This document shows positions 55,049 through 63,970 of a stretch of DNA of 64,000 bases, one piece after another (positions within the stretch are counted from its first letter, which is position 1; each line of letters begins with the position of its first letter). Origin of the DNA: an uncultured Lachnospiraceae bacterium (GTDB lineage Bacteria > Bacillota > Clostridia > Lachnospirales > Lachnospiraceae); NCBI GenBank assembly GCA_947245585.1, contig CAMXPV010000020.1, positions 1-64,000 on the forward strand, written 5' to 3'. A program made the translations under genes and the position numbers. The notes under the pieces are model-generated. The model searched no databases. It was not told the origin of the DNA and saw only the letters and a program-made list of their open reading frames with translations.

Positions 55049-56143
55049 TTAGTCTGCCATACCGGAAGAAACAATGGTTCCCCCGCCAAGCACATATCCG
55101 TCCTCATAGAATACCACTGCCTGTCCCGGCGTGATGGCCCGGACGGGTTTTTCAAACGCACAACGAATCCTGTCTTCCCCTATTTTTTCTATCACGCATC
55201 TCTCGCCTCCGTGGGCGTAACGAATCTTAGCCAATACCTCACGCGGCCCTCTCAGCTCCTCCATCCCCATGTAGTTGATCTGCTCGCAGACAAGAGAAGT
55301 TCCAAACACCTCGTCCGCCTCCCCGATCACCACCTCGTCCGTCTCCGGCCTGATTTCCGTCACAAAAACAGGATGCCCCATGGCCAGATTTAGGCCCTTT
55401 CGCTGTCCCACCGTATAGTGTGTAATCCCCAGATGCCTTCCCAACACTGTCCCGTCCTTTGTCACAAAGTTCCCCTGTCCCGGAACCCGCTCCCCCGCCT
55501 CCCTGCCGATAAAGGCGGCATAGTCATTATCGGGAATAAAACAAATTTCCTGACTGTCCGGTTTGTGGGCCACGGGAAGTCCGGCCTCCTCTGCAATCCG
55601 TCTGATCTCCTCCTTGGCATAATCCCCCACCGGCATTAACGTATGGGCAAGCTGCTCCTGCGTCAGACTGTACAAGGCGTAGGTCTGGTCTTTCTTCGCC
55701 GTCGCCGCATTCCCTACGGCGTACCTGCCGTTTTCCAACCGGACAATCCGCGCGTAGTGACCTGTGGCGATATAATCCGCCCCGATCTCCATACTTCTGT
55801 GAAGCAGAGACTCCCATTTCACGTAGCGGTTGCAGGCAATGCAAGGATTGGGTGTCCTGCCCGAAAGATAAGCCGCCACAAAATAATCCATGACTTTTTC
55901 TTTAAACTCCCGCCGAAAGTTCATTACATAGTGGGGGATATCCAATACCTCGGCCACCCGCCTTGCATCCGCCGCCGCGTCATAGCCGCAGCATCCGCCC
56001 TGCCCCGCCGTCACAGCCGGGCTCTCCTCCTGCCAAATCTGCATGGTGACCCCCACCACGTCGTAACCCTGTCTCTTTAATAAAAGAGCCGCCACCGAGG
56101 AATCCACCCCGCCGGACATGCCTACCACTACCTTTTTTCCCAT
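55049..56143 (-). CDS. mnmA: tRNA-specific 2-thiouridylase MnmA
   Basis: Thiolates U34 of tRNA-Lys, -Glu and -Gln. It has 364 residues. The PP-loop is GMSGGVDSSVAALL, the first catalytic Cys is in TPNPCIACNRYVKW, and the second is in SQEICFIPDND. The GHYARI and GQRKGL segments are also typical. AAAAGGA lies before ATG 56143. Its usual IscS/NifU neighbours are not present; it is embedded among secreted-protein genes. Confidence 0.97.
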   Translation of the reverse strand: MGKKVVVGMSGGVDSSVAALLLKRQGYDVVGVTMQIWQEESPAVTAGQGGCCGYDAAADARRVAEVLDIPHYVMNFRREFKEKVMDYFVAAYLSGRTPNPCIACNRYVKWESLLHRSMEIGADYIATGHYARIVRLENGRYAVGNAATAKKDQTYALYSLTQEQLAHTLMPVGDYAKEEIRRIAEEAGLPVAHKPDSQEICFIPDNDYAAFIGREAGERVPGQGNFVTKDGTVLGRHLGITHYTVGQRKGLNLAMGHPVFVTEIRPETDEVVIGEADEVFGTSLVCEQINYMGMEELRGPREVLAKIRYAHGGERCVIEKIGEDRIRCAFEKPVRAITPGQAVVFYEDGYVLGGGTIVSSGMAD

Positions 56144-56218
56144 TTTCTTTTCCTTTTCCCTGTCAAACTAATTTCCTGTCAAATCAAAGCTCTTTCTGAT
56201 ACCGCAGAAACCGCGTTC

Positions 56219-57553
56219 TCAGTCCTCATACAGCCAATAGTTCATATCTGGGTACAATGTTTTCCTTTGTAATTGTCTCTCATCCCAATCGGAAGATAAC
56301 TGGTGCGTCTCTACCAATTCCCCCATTTCATAATAAGACAATTCATAGCGTTCATCGCGTTCATAAATATCCAAAATCAGTTTTCTCGTACATACATATT
56401 TCCCATTTACGATCTCATAAATCAGGATATAGGACATCCATTCCCCTATATTCCCGCTGTCTACCACCCTTTGACGGTCAGCCTCAAAACGGTACACATT
56501 TGCCGGGAAGGACGGAAAATAAGCAAACTGCCCTGCCTCCTCTTCCCAGACAAGAGCGCGGCATTCGTCCCATTCTCCCTCATAACCCCCATCATGAATT
56601 AACAGATCTTGTTTTTTGTCAAAATTCAGGTCAATCCCCTTTATTCCGTAGTTCGTCATTCCTATGCTGCATGTTGTCTCAAAGGTATAGGGAATGCGGA
56701 AGCACTGTCCTTTCACTTCTTTCCCTTCCCATGTTCCTTCCACGGCAACGTAATAGTAAACGAAATCGTTCTTCTCTTTCTCAAGCTGCGGATAGCAATC
56801 GGGGGTATATGCCTGTTCATTGATTGGAATGGGGCTGTATGCGGGTTCTCCTACCTCAAAAGTACAGCAGGTCAATTCCCCCACCTGCTCCAGGCGGACA
56901 AACCACAGGCATCCCCCTTCCTGCGCCATGGCCTCCCGGATCATTTCCGCATACTCCGGCCCGGCAAGCATAAGCAGCGCTTCCTGCATCCCCTGCAATT
57001 TTTTCTCCGCGTCAGCCGGTTTCCGATCATCCTGAAACATATCCGAGTGAAGGGTCAGGCTGACAGAATACCCGTCCCGTCTGTCGCCCTCTTCCCAATG
57101 CCTGCGGAGCGCCTTTGCTGTCTGCTCCACGTCCAGACCCCATTCCTCTATGTACGCATGCGCCGAACAGCTTGGCAGGCCGGGCAGGTGGCTTTCCAGT
57201 TCTTCGCATTCACGGCTTTCACTCAGGTCAATCCGGATTTTTCCCTCGCTCTGGTCGTCAACAGAATACCAATCTTCTTTTTTTTCTGCCTCGCTCATAG
57301 AAAGATTTTCTGTATCCTCTCCATCGTCCATAGAAAGTTTTTCTGTATCTGCAAGCTGCTCCTGCAAACGTTTTATTTCCTCCGTTTTCTCGTCGATGGT
57401 CTGTTCTCTGTCCGCAAGTATCTCGGAAAGCTCCCTGTTTTCCGCAGATAAGGAGCGGTTCTGGAAGGCATAAAGGCGGTTCTGACCCACTGTCCATACA
57501 AATATTCCCCCTGCCAAAATCGCTGTCAACACGGCCGCTGCTTTCCTTTTCAT
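56219..57553 (-). CDS. Secreted or membrane-anchored protein, paralogue 1
   Basis: A 444-residue protein with an N-terminal signal-anchor (AAAVLTAILAGGIFVWTVG), a coiled coil (about 30-75) and a large extracellular domain. Shared with the next gene: SRECEELESHL, GCLWFVRLEQVGELTCCTFE, GIKGIDLNFDKKQDLLIH, and YYEMGELVETH. The DLNFDKKQDLLIH segment resembles FG-GAP/VCBS-type repeats. The function is unknown. GGAGGG precedes ATG 57553. Tandem duplicate of the gene just upstream. Confidence 0.7.
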   Translation of the reverse strand: MKRKAAAVLTAILAGGIFVWTVGQNRLYAFQNRSLSAENRELSEILADREQTIDEKTEEIKRLQEQLADTEKLSMDDGEDTENLSMSEAEKKEDWYSVDDQSEGKIRIDLSESRECEELESHLPGLPSCSAHAYIEEWGLDVEQTAKALRRHWEEGDRRDGYSVSLTLHSDMFQDDRKPADAEKKLQGMQEALLMLAGPEYAEMIREAMAQEGGCLWFVRLEQVGELTCCTFEVGEPAYSPIPINEQAYTPDCYPQLEKEKNDFVYYYVAVEGTWEGKEVKGQCFRIPYTFETTCSIGMTNYGIKGIDLNFDKKQDLLIHDGGYEGEWDECRALVWEEEAGQFAYFPSFPANVYRFEADRQRVVDSGNIGEWMSYILIYEIVNGKYVCTRKLILDIYERDERYELSYYEMGELVETHQLSSDWDERQLQRKTLYPDMNYWLYED

Positions 57554-57613
57554 CCTACTGTTTTCCCTCCTCTTTTGACACTTCCCATTTTGCTTCCTGC
57601 CAGACCGGAAACA

Positions 57614-58771
57614 CTACCCCTTCGGCCAGTAATTCAGATCCGGATACCTCTCATCCCTCTGCACTTCCATCTCCTCCCAATCGGAGAAAAGATACGTCTC
57701 CACCGGTTCACCCATCTCATAGTAGGACAGCTCAACCTTCTCAACGTCTCCATTCCACTCCGACTGGCAGATCAGTTCCCTGGTGCAGATATATTCCCCG
57801 TTTACAACCTCATAAACTTCTACGACTTGATATGATAGTCCTGACCGCCGGTTCACGACCACCCTTCTGTTTTCAAGTTCCAGCGAAGTGATCTGTTCCG
57901 GAAGAGAGGGAAAATAGGCAAACTGCCCTTTCTCCTCCTCCCAGACGGCCGCACGGTAATTTTTCCAGTGTCCCCCGGTTCCTCCGGAAGTTCCTTCATG
58001 AAGCAGCAGATCCCATTTTCCGTCAAAATTAAGGTCAACCCGCTCCACTCTGTAGTCCTCCCAGATTCCCACACTCCGGCCTGCCATCTTTGTATATGGA
58101 ACGCGCAGACTCTGACAGGAAATCTCCTCCTTTTCCCACGCCCCGCTTAAGGCAATATAATAGCCTGCATCGGTGTAAACAATGTTATCCAGATTACCCG
58201 CCTCATAGTAATGGGTAATCGGCTGATATACCGGTTCCCCGATCTCAAAGGTACAGCAGGTCAGATCCCCAATCCGTTCCAGACGGACAAACCACAGATA
58301 TCCCTCTTCTCTTGCCAAAGCCTCCTCTATGGCCTTGGCATATTCCTCCCCGGCAAACGCACACAAAGCCTTCTGCACGCTTTCCGTATAGGCCTTTGTA
58401 TCGGCAGGTTTCTCCTCCATATCCGGGTAAAGGACTGCGCTGACATAATCTCCGTCCTCCGACAAGTTTTCCCAATAGCCGCGCAGCACTTCGGCAATCC
58501 GCTCTGCATCCAAATCCCATCCTGTCATCTCCAACCGTATCGAGCAGCCCGGAGATTCCTCCAAAACGCTTTTCAGCTCTTCACATTCCCGGCGTTCGCT
58601 CACGGTAACGGAAACTTCCCCTGTTTCCTCCATGCAAACCCGCAGGCTTACGGGCAGCTCCTCTTTCTTCGTAAACAAGGCATATCTCCCTACAAAAATC
58701 ACCGCCGCCAACAGCAAAACCATCGCCAATCCAAATGTCAGCGCCCTTTTTTTCTCCCCATTCCACCTCAT
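57614..58771 (-). CDS. Secreted or membrane-anchored protein, paralogue 2
   Basis: A 385-residue protein that is a clear paralogue of its downstream neighbour but lacks the coiled coil after the N-terminal helix (ALTFGLAMVLLLAAVIFVG). It keeps RRECEELKSVLE, GYLWFVRLERIGDLTCCTFE, VERVDLNFDGKWDLLLHEG and YYEMGEPVETY. The start region has only a weak ribosome site. The function is unknown; the pair likely arose by tandem duplication. Confidence 0.7.
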   Translation of the reverse strand: MRWNGEKKRALTFGLAMVLLLAAVIFVGRYALFTKKEELPVSLRVCMEETGEVSVTVSERRECEELKSVLEESPGCSIRLEMTGWDLDAERIAEVLRGYWENLSEDGDYVSAVLYPDMEEKPADTKAYTESVQKALCAFAGEEYAKAIEEALAREEGYLWFVRLERIGDLTCCTFEIGEPVYQPITHYYEAGNLDNIVYTDAGYYIALSGAWEKEEISCQSLRVPYTKMAGRSVGIWEDYRVERVDLNFDGKWDLLLHEGTSGGTGGHWKNYRAAVWEEEKGQFAYFPSLPEQITSLELENRRVVVNRRSGLSYQVVEVYEVVNGEYICTRELICQSEWNGDVEKVELSYYEMGEPVETYLFSDWEEMEVQRDERYPDLNYWPKG

Positions 58772-58837
58772 CGCGTAATTCTATTCTCCTCTTTCCCCGC
58801 ATAAACATAAAGCATATCCCAACGGAAACGGTGCTTT

Positions 58838-60229
58838 ATGACCTTTAAAAAATGGACGCATCCCCTGATAACCGGAACCCTGATTCTTACCCTGACGGGA
58901 CTCCTCAGCCGTTTTATCGGCTTTTTTTACCGGGTCTTTCTCTCCAACGTATTCGGTGCGGAAGGCATGGGCATCTATCAGCTCATTTCCCCCGTACTTG
59001 CCCTCTCCTTTTCCCTTACGGTATCGGGCATCCAGACCGCCATCTCCAAATATGTGGCAAGCGAGACGAGCACCCGCGACTACAAGAGCTCCTTTCGCAC
59101 GCTCTGGGCCGGATTCCTTCTGGCCATGCTTCTGTCCGCCGTCTGCGCCACCGTCATCTATCTGTACGCAGACCAGATCGCCGTGACCTTTTTACTGGAG
59201 GAGCGGATCGCTCCCCTGCTGCGTATCATTGCGCTCTCCATTCCCATGGCCAGTGTGCACTCCTGCATCAACGGCTACTTTTATGGTATTCGGAAAGCCG
59301 CTATCCCGGCTTTCTCCCAGTTGGCGGAACAGGTCTGCCGCGTGGGAAGCGTATACATCATCTATTTTATCTGTCAAAACCACGGCCTCACCCCCACGAT
59401 CAGTTTCGCCGTGGTTGGCCTTGTGATCGGTGAGAGCGCCTCCATGATCGTCTCCGTGGTGGCGATCCTTGCCCGCGCGCACCATGTATTTCCAACCGGT
59501 GCACACAAAAACAGCCGCCGTCCGCCTTCCCCGTCCCTGTCCTCCGTGATCGCCATATACAGGCGCATCACGGAACAGCTTTTGCGGCTTGCCGTGCCCC
59601 TGTCCGCCAACCGCCTGATCCTGAACCTGCTGCAGAGCGTGGAAGCCATCTACATTCCCAACCGCCTGATGGCCTATGGGTTATCCAATGCCGACGCCCT
59701 CGGCGTTTACGGTGTGCTGACCGGGATGAGTCTGCCCCTGATCCTCTTTCCCTCCGCTGTCACAAACTCCATCTCCGTGCTGCTTTTGCCCGTGGTCTCC
59801 GAGGCGGATGCAAGCGGCAATCAAGCGGCGGTGAGGCGGGCCATCCTGACCTCCATACGAAGCTGTCTGCTTCTTGGATTTCTCTGCACAGCCATGTTTC
59901 TGTTGTTCGGCAGATTGGCAGGCCGCCTGCTCTACGGCTCTGAACTTGCGGGCAGTTTTATCCTGACGCTCAGTTTCCTGTGCCCTTTCATGTACATCGC
60001 CAACATGTTAAACAGCATCCTAAACGGCATCGGCAAAACCATCCAGACTTTCCTGTTCAGCGTGGTAAGCCTCCTGCTGCGTCTGCTGTTCGTCTTTTTC
60101 GCCATTCCCCGTTTCGGCATTCAGGGGTATCTGTGGGGAATGCTCGCCAGCCAGATGCTGCAAACCCTGCTCTGCACCATATCTGCGCTTCACATCTCAA
60201 GAAAAGCGCATGCCACTTGCCATTCCTAA
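58838..60229 (+). CDS. SpoVB/MurJ-like polysaccharide flippase
   Basis: A 463-residue integral membrane protein of the MOP superfamily, close to stage V sporulation protein B. It has about fourteen helices. The N-terminal pattern (LITGTLILTLTGLLSRFIGF, then AEGMGIYQLISPVLALSFSL, then GIQTAISKYVA) is typical. It probably flips lipid-linked wall or spore precursors. No spore gene adjoins it. The ribosome site is weak. A promoter for the next gene overlaps its 3' end. Confidence 0.88.
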   Translation: MTFKKWTHPLITGTLILTLTGLLSRFIGFFYRVFLSNVFGAEGMGIYQLISPVLALSFSLTVSGIQTAISKYVASETSTRDYKSSFRTLWAGFLLAMLLSAVCATVIYLYADQIAVTFLLEERIAPLLRIIALSIPMASVHSCINGYFYGIRKAAIPAFSQLAEQVCRVGSVYIIYFICQNHGLTPTISFAVVGLVIGESASMIVSVVAILARAHHVFPTGAHKNSRRPPSPSLSSVIAIYRRITEQLLRLAVPLSANRLILNLLQSVEAIYIPNRLMAYGLSNADALGVYGVLTGMSLPLILFPSAVTNSISVLLLPVVSEADASGNQAAVRRAILTSIRSCLLLGFLCTAMFLLFGRLAGRLLYGSELAGSFILTLSFLCPFMYIANMLNSILNGIGKTIQTFLFSVVSLLLRLLFVFFAIPRFGIQGYLWGMLASQMLQTLLCTISALHISRKAHATCHS

Positions 60230-60245
60230 CTCAATATACTATAAT
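60217..60245 (+). promoter_or_regulatory. Promoter of the DAHP synthase gene
   Basis: TTGCCA (60217-60222), a 17-base spacer and TATAAT (60240-60245). The -35 box lies within the last codons of the flippase gene. Confidence 0.72.
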
Positions 60246-60308
60246 ATAAATGTTTTTGCCAGAAAAAACGTTTATTCAAAAAATATATGATTACAGAGGA
60301 GGCAAAAC

Positions 60309-61337
60309 ATGTCTTTTCAATATGTAGCAAAACTACCCACCCCTGAGGAGATCAGGGAACAGTTCCCCCTGCCGGCCCACTTGGTGGAGCTCAAACGGGA
60401 ACGGGATATTGAGATTCGGGATGTGATTACCGGTAAAAGCAAGAAATTTATCGTGATCATCGGCCCCTGTTCCGCAGACAACGAGGAGGCGGTTTGTGAT
60501 TATGTAAACCGGCTTGCGAAGGTCAACGAAAAAGTGAAGGACAAGCTGATCCTGATTCCCCGCATCTATACCAACAAACCCCGTACCACAGGCGAGGGCT
60601 ATAAGGGAATCGTAAGTCAGCCCGATCCGGAAAAGAAACCCGATTTTACCAGCGGACTGATCGCCATGCGCAAAATGCACATCCGGGCCATCGAGGAGAC
60701 GGGACTCACCGCTGCAGACGAGATGCTCTATCCCGACAACTGGGGTTACGTGGAGGACATTCTCTCCTATGTGGCCATCGGCGCCCGTTCCGTGGAGGAT
60801 CAGCAGCACCGCATGACCGTCAGCGGTTTCGATGTGCCTGCCGGTATGAAAAACCCCACCAGCGGCACCCTCTCCGTCATGTTGAACTCCATCTACGCGG
60901 CACAGCACCCCCATGATTTCATCTATCGGGGATTCGAGGTCAACACAGGCGGGAATCCGTTGGCCCACGCGGTTTTGCGCGGCTCCGTCAACAAGCATGG
61001 CCGAAGCCAGCCGAACTATCACTATGAAGATTTAAACACCCTCTTTACCTTATATCAGGATTACGATCTGGTTAACCCGGCCTGTATCATTGATGCCAAC
61101 CACAGCAACTCCAACAAGGAGTTTGCGCAGCAGATCCGTATCGTCAAGGAAGTCATGCACAGCAGGAAACTGAACAGTGACATTCATCAGATGGTCAAAG
61201 GCGTGATGATCGAGAGCTATATCGAGGAGGGCTGCCAGAAAATCGGCGAAGGCACCTACGGCAAATCCATCACCGATCCCTGCCTTGGATGGGAAGATTC
61301 TGAGAGACTGATTTACGATATTGCAGAGTATGAATAA
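60309..61337 (+). CDS. aroF: DAHP synthase, AroF/G/H type
   Basis: 3-deoxy-7-phosphoheptulonate synthase, the first step of the shikimate pathway (phosphoenolpyruvate plus erythrose 4-phosphate). It has 342 residues of the type I-alpha class. Motifs: IGPCSADNEE, YTNKPRTTGEGYKG, IGARSVEDQQHR and IDANHSNSNK. GAGGAGG lies before ATG 60309. It stands alone with its own promoter and terminator; no other aro gene is in the window. Feedback specificity cannot be read by eye. Confidence 0.95.
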   Translation: MSFQYVAKLPTPEEIREQFPLPAHLVELKRERDIEIRDVITGKSKKFIVIIGPCSADNEEAVCDYVNRLAKVNEKVKDKLILIPRIYTNKPRTTGEGYKGIVSQPDPEKKPDFTSGLIAMRKMHIRAIEETGLTAADEMLYPDNWGYVEDILSYVAIGARSVEDQQHRMTVSGFDVPAGMKNPTSGTLSVMLNSIYAAQHPHDFIYRGFEVNTGGNPLAHAVLRGSVNKHGRSQPNYHYEDLNTLFTLYQDYDLVNPACIIDANHSNSNKEFAQQIRIVKEVMHSRKLNSDIHQMVKGVMIESYIEEGCQKIGEGTYGKSITDPCLGWEDSERLIYDIAEYE

Positions 61338-61370
61338 ACCTGTATATCGCCGCCATAGGTAAACTTTGAC

Positions 61371-61416
61371 AAAGAGGCCGTCGCACGGAATAATCCGTGG
61401 GACAGCTTCTTTTTTC
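61371..61416 (+). terminator. Terminator of the DAHP synthase gene
   Basis: CACGGA / TCCGTG inside an outer AAGAGGC...GCTTCTT stem, followed by TTTTTT. It lies between convergent genes. Confidence 0.8.
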
Positions 61417-61445
61417 GCTTTGTCTTCTTTCCCTGTCACATCCTG

Positions 61446-62783
61446 CTACAGATAATGGTATTTTCCCCGCTTGGCAGCCAGAAATGCCGCCGACAACAGG
61501 CAGGCGAAAAGTTCCGCTGCCGTAACTGCCCACCAGATCCCGTCCACACCCAACATAAGCGGCAGAATCAATACTGAGGCCGTCTGAAAAATCAGCGTTC
61601 TCATAAACGAGATAGCTGCCGAAACCGCGCCATTATTCAGGGCGGTAAAAAATGACGATGTAAAAATATTAAAGCCCGCCATCAGGAATGAAAAGGCAAA
61701 CAGATGAAAAGCGTGCCTCGTCAGCGCAAACAATTCCGCGTCATAGCCGACGAAAATCTGTGATAGCGGAGTCGCAAGCACAAAAGCCAAGATCGTCAGC
61801 CCAATGCCTGCGCCCCATACCAAAAACAGACTTTTTTGAAACATGTTTTTCAGTTCTCCTTCATTTCCCGCGCCATAGTGGAAGCTGACAATCGGCGCAG
61901 CGCCCACCGCGTAGCCGATATTAATCGCCACAAAAATGAACGACACATACATCAGCACACCATAAGCAGACACGCCGTTTTCCCCCAGATACTTTAACAG
62001 TTGAAAATTGTATACCATGCTGACCACAGAGGCAGAAATATTGCTCATCACCTCGGAGGAACCGTTCGCGCATGCCTGCAAAAGCGGCCGAATCTCCAAC
62101 TTCGTCCGGGCAAGGCGCAGCCGGCTGGTATTCGGGCGTACAAAATATATTAGCGGAAGAATACCGCCCACACACTGACTGAATCCCGTGGCAAGCGCCG
62201 CCCCTGCAACGCCCCATCGGAACACGCCCACAAAAAGGGCATCGAGAAACATATTTGTCACCCCCGCCGCCACCGTTGCCACCAGACCCAGCTTCGGTCT
62301 TTCCGCCGCAATCAAAAAACTCTGAAAGACGTTTTGCAGCATAAAGGCAGTAGTAAATCCGATGACGATTCTTCCGTATCGCACACAGTCATCCATCATC
62401 TCCGTCGTCGCCCCAAGCAGTCCCGCAACTGGGCGCATCAAGAGAAAGCCGGACACCGACAGGATCACGCCCATGATCACGGTCAGGTAAATCATCATAG
62501 AAAAATAGCGGTTGGCCTTCTCCTTGTCATTCTGTCCCAGAACCAGAGATACAAGAGCCGTACCCCCGGTGCCGATCATGAATCCCATGCCGCCCAGAAT
62601 CATGATAAAGGGCATAATAAGGTTAATTGCCGCAAAAGCTGTCTTCCCCGCAAAATTAGATACAAAAAAACCGTCCACCACACCGTAAACGGAAGTAAAT
62701 ACCATCATGACAATGGAGGGAAAAGTAAACCGCAGTAATTTATGATAAGTAAAGTGGTCCGATAATTGAATCCGCGCTTTCAT
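61446..62783 (-). CDS. MATE-family multidrug efflux transporter
   Basis: A 445-residue cation-coupled MATE exporter of the MepA/DinF-like type with twelve helices. Typical segments: LLRFTFPSIVMMVFTSVYGVVDG-like N-terminus (FVSNFAGKTAFAAIN), GGTALVSLVLGQND and ANIGYAVGAAPIVSFHYGAG-like repeat (IGYAVGAAPIVSFHYGA). ATG 62783 is chosen because GGAG lies 8 bases before it. It is preceded by a strong promoter and a repeated operator-like sequence. Confidence 0.9.
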   Translation of the reverse strand: MKARIQLSDHFTYHKLLRFTFPSIVMMVFTSVYGVVDGFFVSNFAGKTAFAAINLIMPFIMILGGMGFMIGTGGTALVSLVLGQNDKEKANRYFSMMIYLTVIMGVILSVSGFLLMRPVAGLLGATTEMMDDCVRYGRIVIGFTTAFMLQNVFQSFLIAAERPKLGLVATVAAGVTNMFLDALFVGVFRWGVAGAALATGFSQCVGGILPLIYFVRPNTSRLRLARTKLEIRPLLQACANGSSEVMSNISASVVSMVYNFQLLKYLGENGVSAYGVLMYVSFIFVAINIGYAVGAAPIVSFHYGAGNEGELKNMFQKSLFLVWGAGIGLTILAFVLATPLSQIFVGYDAELFALTRHAFHLFAFSFLMAGFNIFTSSFFTALNNGAVSAAISFMRTLIFQTASVLILPLMLGVDGIWWAVTAAELFACLLSAAFLAAKRGKYHYL

Positions 62784-62801
62784 TTCAAAAACTCCATTCA
62801 T

Positions 62802-62850
62802 ACGAAATCGTATTAAGAGCGAGTATAGTATGATTTCGCGCTAAAGTCAA
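62802..62850 (-). promoter_or_regulatory. Promoter with repeated operator of the MATE gene
   Basis: TTGACT (62845-62850), a 17-base spacer and TATACT (62822-62827) on the minus strand. The string TACGAAATCGTA (palindromic arms, 62802-62813 region) lies downstream of the -10 box, and GCGAAATCATAC lies within the spacer. The shared CGAAATC core suggests two binding sites for a MarR- or TetR-type repressor; no such gene is in the window. Confidence 0.65.
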
Positions 62851-62929
62851 TAAAAAAAGCATAAAGAAAAGCACGGGGTGTCGGTTTCCGACAGTCCCAT
62901 GCCTTGTAAACATATCTCATATTCGCGCA

Positions 62930-63022
62930 GAGAATGCCGTTTTGCAGGCATTCTCTTGAGTGAAACATATAATTTCTTAGCGAAGCAGCCCCTGCTGCTG
63001 AGCTTTAGAAATTCTTTTCACT
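62930..63022 (-). repeat. 93-nt structured element, copy B
   Basis: Starts directly after the TAG of xerD. Nested stems on the plus strand: AGTGAAA/TTTCACT (62959-62965 with 63016-63022), an ATAATTTCT/AGAAATTCT-type stem, AGC/GCT and AGCAGC/GCTGCT-type pairing, and a separate hairpin GAGAATGCC/GGCATTCTC at 62930-62955. Same order and length as copy A, with compensatory differences. Confidence 0.85.
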
Positions 63023-63970
63023 CTAGCCCCGGGGATGTGCTTTCGCGTATACCTCCCTGATATGATTGTGATTCAGGTTTGCATAGATCTGCGTCGTGGA
63101 AATATCGGAATGTCCCAACATCTCCTGCACGCTTCTTAAGTCCGCCCCGTTCTCCACCAGATGCGCCGCAAAAGAATGCCGCAGCGTATGGGGCGTGATA
63201 TCCGCCTGAATATCCGCCTTCTTGGCATAGTGCTTGATCAATTTCCAAAAGCCCTGCCTGCTCATAGGCTGTCCGGAACAATTTGCAAAAAGCACATCCG
63301 ATTTCTTATTTTCAAGCATCTCCTCCCTGGTTCCGTTTAAATACCGTTCCATCGCCGCCTTAGCCGCAGCGCCGAAAGGAATGATTCTCTCCTTATTGCG
63401 GTCGCGGCAGAGGATAAAATTCATCTGCATATTGACATCGGAAAGGGATAAGGTAATCAGCTCCGTCACACGGATTCCCGTCGCATAGAGAAGTTCCAAC
63501 ATGGCTTTATCCCGAATTTCCTTGGGACTGTCCCCGGAAGGCTGGTCCAGAAGACGTACCACCTCGTCGGGCGTCATGATTTCCGGTGCCTTCTTTTCGA
63601 TCTTGGGAGCCTTGAGCTTGTCGGAAATATCCTCCTCCACCAAACCTTCCTGCACCATATAGTGATAGAACGCTTTCAGGGATGCGATGTTACGGGACAC
63701 GGTGGCTGCCGCAAACTTACTGTCCTCCAGATATTTCACATAATCAATCAGATCCTGCGCTGTCATATCCCTGACCTCTTGAATCCCCCGCGAAGCCATG
63801 AAATGCAGTACCTTCTCTAAATCTCTCTTGTAAGACATCTCCGTATTGCCGGAGGTATTCTTCACATTATGTAAATACGTGATAAATGCACTTATCTCTT
63901 TTTCCATTTGCCAGAAAGCCTTTCCCCGTGCGTTCTCTTTATGTAAATCAAACCACTGTCTGAGTTCCAT
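63023..63970 (-). CDS. xerD: Tyrosine recombinase XerD
   Basis: A site-specific recombinase of the XerC/XerD family that resolves chromosome dimers at dif. It has 315 residues. The N-terminal SAM-like core-binding domain (about 20-110) is followed by the catalytic domain with the Arg in ATGIRVTELI, the HTLRHSFAAHL box, the LGHSDISTTQIY box and the nucleophile Tyr in that last box. The frame is complete within the window. ATG 63970 lacks a clear Shine-Dalgarno sequence; the Met at about residue 22 (MEKEIS) is an alternative. No mobile-element genes adjoin, so a housekeeping role is likely. Confidence 0.92.
   Translation of the reverse strand: MELRQWFDLHKENARGKAFWQMEKEISAFITYLHNVKNTSGNTEMSYKRDLEKVLHFMASRGIQEVRDMTAQDLIDYVKYLEDSKFAAATVSRNIASLKAFYHYMVQEGLVEEDISDKLKAPKIEKKAPEIMTPDEVVRLLDQPSGDSPKEIRDKAMLELLYATGIRVTELITLSLSDVNMQMNFILCRDRNKERIIPFGAAAKAAMERYLNGTREEMLENKKSDVLFANCSGQPMSRQGFWKLIKHYAKKADIQADITPHTLRHSFAAHLVENGADLRSVQEMLGHSDISTTQIYANLNHNHIREVYAKAHPRG

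Noticed and set aside
63023-63970. XerD-like gene as integrase of a mobile element
   Set aside because: Full-length XerD-like architecture and no attachment repeats, excisionase or cargo beside it within the window.
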